Of a DNA stretch of 6,505 nucleotides, positions 5,693-6,505 are shown one piece after another (the first letter of the stretch is position 1; every line of letters begins with the position of its first letter). The translations under genes were made by a program, and so were the position numbers. Source of the stretch: Candidatus Melainabacteria bacterium (GTDB taxonomy: Bacteria > Cyanobacteriota > Vampirovibrionia > LMEP-6097). The DNA is taken from the NCBI GenBank assembly GCA_028817775.1, contig JAPPOW010000046.1:1-6505 (forward strand), in the 5' to 3' direction. Under the pieces are notes generated by a model, which ran no database searches, was not told the DNA's origin, and worked only from the letters and a program-made list of their open reading frames with translations.

Positions 5693-6505
5693 ATAATTTA
5701 CCTTGCCAGAGGTAATCAACAAAACTTTGGTAGTTAAGAATTTCAATACCATCTTCAGTGACTCTATTCTGGTCAACCAGAGAAACCAAGTAACGTTTTT
5801 GAACTTGAGGTTGGTCTTTAACAAGTTCTCTTAGACCCTTGAGGTGACCATCATGAATTTTATTACTTGCTTTGACTTCAATGGCATAATCCATATCATT
5901 AATGATGAAGTCTACTTCTATGCCGGTACTTAGTCTCCAATAACTTAAATCAAGTCTGGCTTTCTTGTAGGAATTGTAGGTTCTGAGTTCATGGAAGACC
6001 CAATTTTCAAATGCTTTGCCATAGAGTTCTGAACCTGGTTCAATGGTTTTGCGTTTGGCTAAATAGTTTACTATGCCAATATCAAAAAAATAAAACTTTG
6101 GTGCTTGGCTAATTCTACGTTTGGGCTTTTTTTTGTAGGCAGGCAAGAACTGACCGATGAGCGTATCTTCAAGAATTAAAAAGTATTCTTTGACTGTGTT
6201 GGAGGCAATGCCACAATCTCTAGCTATATTAGAGAAGTTAACTAGCTCAGCATCAGAAAAAGAAGCTACTTTGAGAAATTCAGAGAAAACTTGCAAATTT
6301 CTTACTAATGCTTCATCAGCGATTTCTTCTTTGAGGTAGTCTTGGACGTAGGCTTCTTGCAGGTCTATAAAATTATCATCAAGGTAGATTGATGGTAGGT
6401 AGCCTCGATTGAGCATTTGATTTAAGTCAAATTATTCTTTGAGCTCACTTGCGTAAAACACATAAAGCTCGTACCTTAGAGCTCTGCCTACAAGAAGATT
6501 TGCTT
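5685..6505 (-). pseudogene. AAA-type ATPase with DUF4143 C-terminal domain, interrupted by an in-frame TAA; 5' end outside window
   Basis: The 243-residue ORF from ATG 6416 matches only the C-terminal part of the usual 370-400 residue ATPase/DUF4143 proteins. It starts at the conserved RGYLPSIYL segment and runs through YVQDYLKEEI (23-32), a winged-helix-like region (about 55-100), FYFFDIGIVNYLA (108-120), GKAFENWVFHEL (133-144) and a PD-(D/E)XK-like pattern (EVD at 167-169, IEVK at 179-182). Upstream in the same frame, bases 6435-6505 encode NLLVGRALRYELY, then FYASELKE. This is the NLLAGRAL...L..F...EL segment that normally precedes it. A TAA at 6432-6434 separates the two parts, probably from a lysine AAA codon (KEKFDL). 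No Shine-Dalgarno site precedes ATG 6416, so restart is unlikely. The Walker A and B region would lie right of the window. A sequencing error is the main alternative to a true pseudogene. Confidence 0.8.

Noticed and set aside
5699..5714. TACCT-N6-AGGTA inverted repeat after the convergent gene ends, considered as a terminator
   Set aside because: The stem is only five pairs, no T-run follows on either strand, and it sits inside the DUF4143 coding end.
6127..6134. T8 run (A8 in the DUF4143 coding strand) as a slippage switch
   Set aside because: It encodes a normal lysine cluster (YKKKPKR) in an AT-rich gene; the frame is intact across it and the gene is already broken elsewhere.
6157..6339. 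60-residue plus-strand ORF
   Set aside because: It is a Ser-rich shadow antisense to the DUF4143 gene.

Overview
The window comes from a moderately AT-rich bacterial chromosome with a standard genetic code: TAA, TAG and TGA all act as stops, and Shine-Dalgarno signals are weak. It holds five protein-coding loci in a compact arrangement with almost no non-coding DNA. The organism cannot be named from the sequence. The gene content (aerobic glycerol catabolism, a long coiled-coil protein of unknown function, a DUF4143-type ATPase remnant) and the scattered GC-rich palindromic repeats fit a free-living or environmental bacterium. No rRNA, tRNA, CRISPR array or intact insertion sequence was seen.

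Layout: (1) Positions 1-1973, plus strand, carry the 3' part of a long helical, coiled-coil-rich protein of unknown function; its reading frame is open at the left edge. (2) Converging on it, with a 105-bp tail-to-tail overlap, is a minus-strand operon: glpD (3458-5140, FAD-dependent glycerol-3-phosphate dehydrogenase) followed by glpK (1869-3458, glycerol kinase). The two overlap by one base (TAATG), which suggests translational coupling. (3) A 54-bp divergent intergenic region (5141-5194) contains a 7-bp inverted repeat, CCTTATA-N11-TATAAGG, that could be an operator or back-to-back promoter. (4) Position 5195-5692, plus strand, is a small unrecognised protein with a C8 tract near its start. 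(5) Converging on that with an 8-bp overlap is the 3' part of a AAA-type ATPase/DUF4143 gene on the minus strand (5685 to the right edge), interrupted by an in-frame TAA.

How the genes work together: GlpK phosphorylates glycerol to sn-glycerol-3-phosphate and GlpD oxidises that to dihydroxyacetone phosphate, passing electrons to the respiratory quinone pool. No glpF permease gene or recognisable glpR is in view.

Most notable: glpK carries two GC-rich palindromic (REP/RPE-like) repeats of different sequence, both read in frame and translated as extra or replaced loops in an otherwise well-conserved glycerol kinase. A third repeat-like palindrome lies where glpK and the coiled-coil gene overlap, and may have altered both C-termini. 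The second strong observation is the premature stop in the DUF4143 gene: the protein continues in the same frame on both sides of the TAA, so the 243-residue downstream ORF is a remnant, not a complete small gene.
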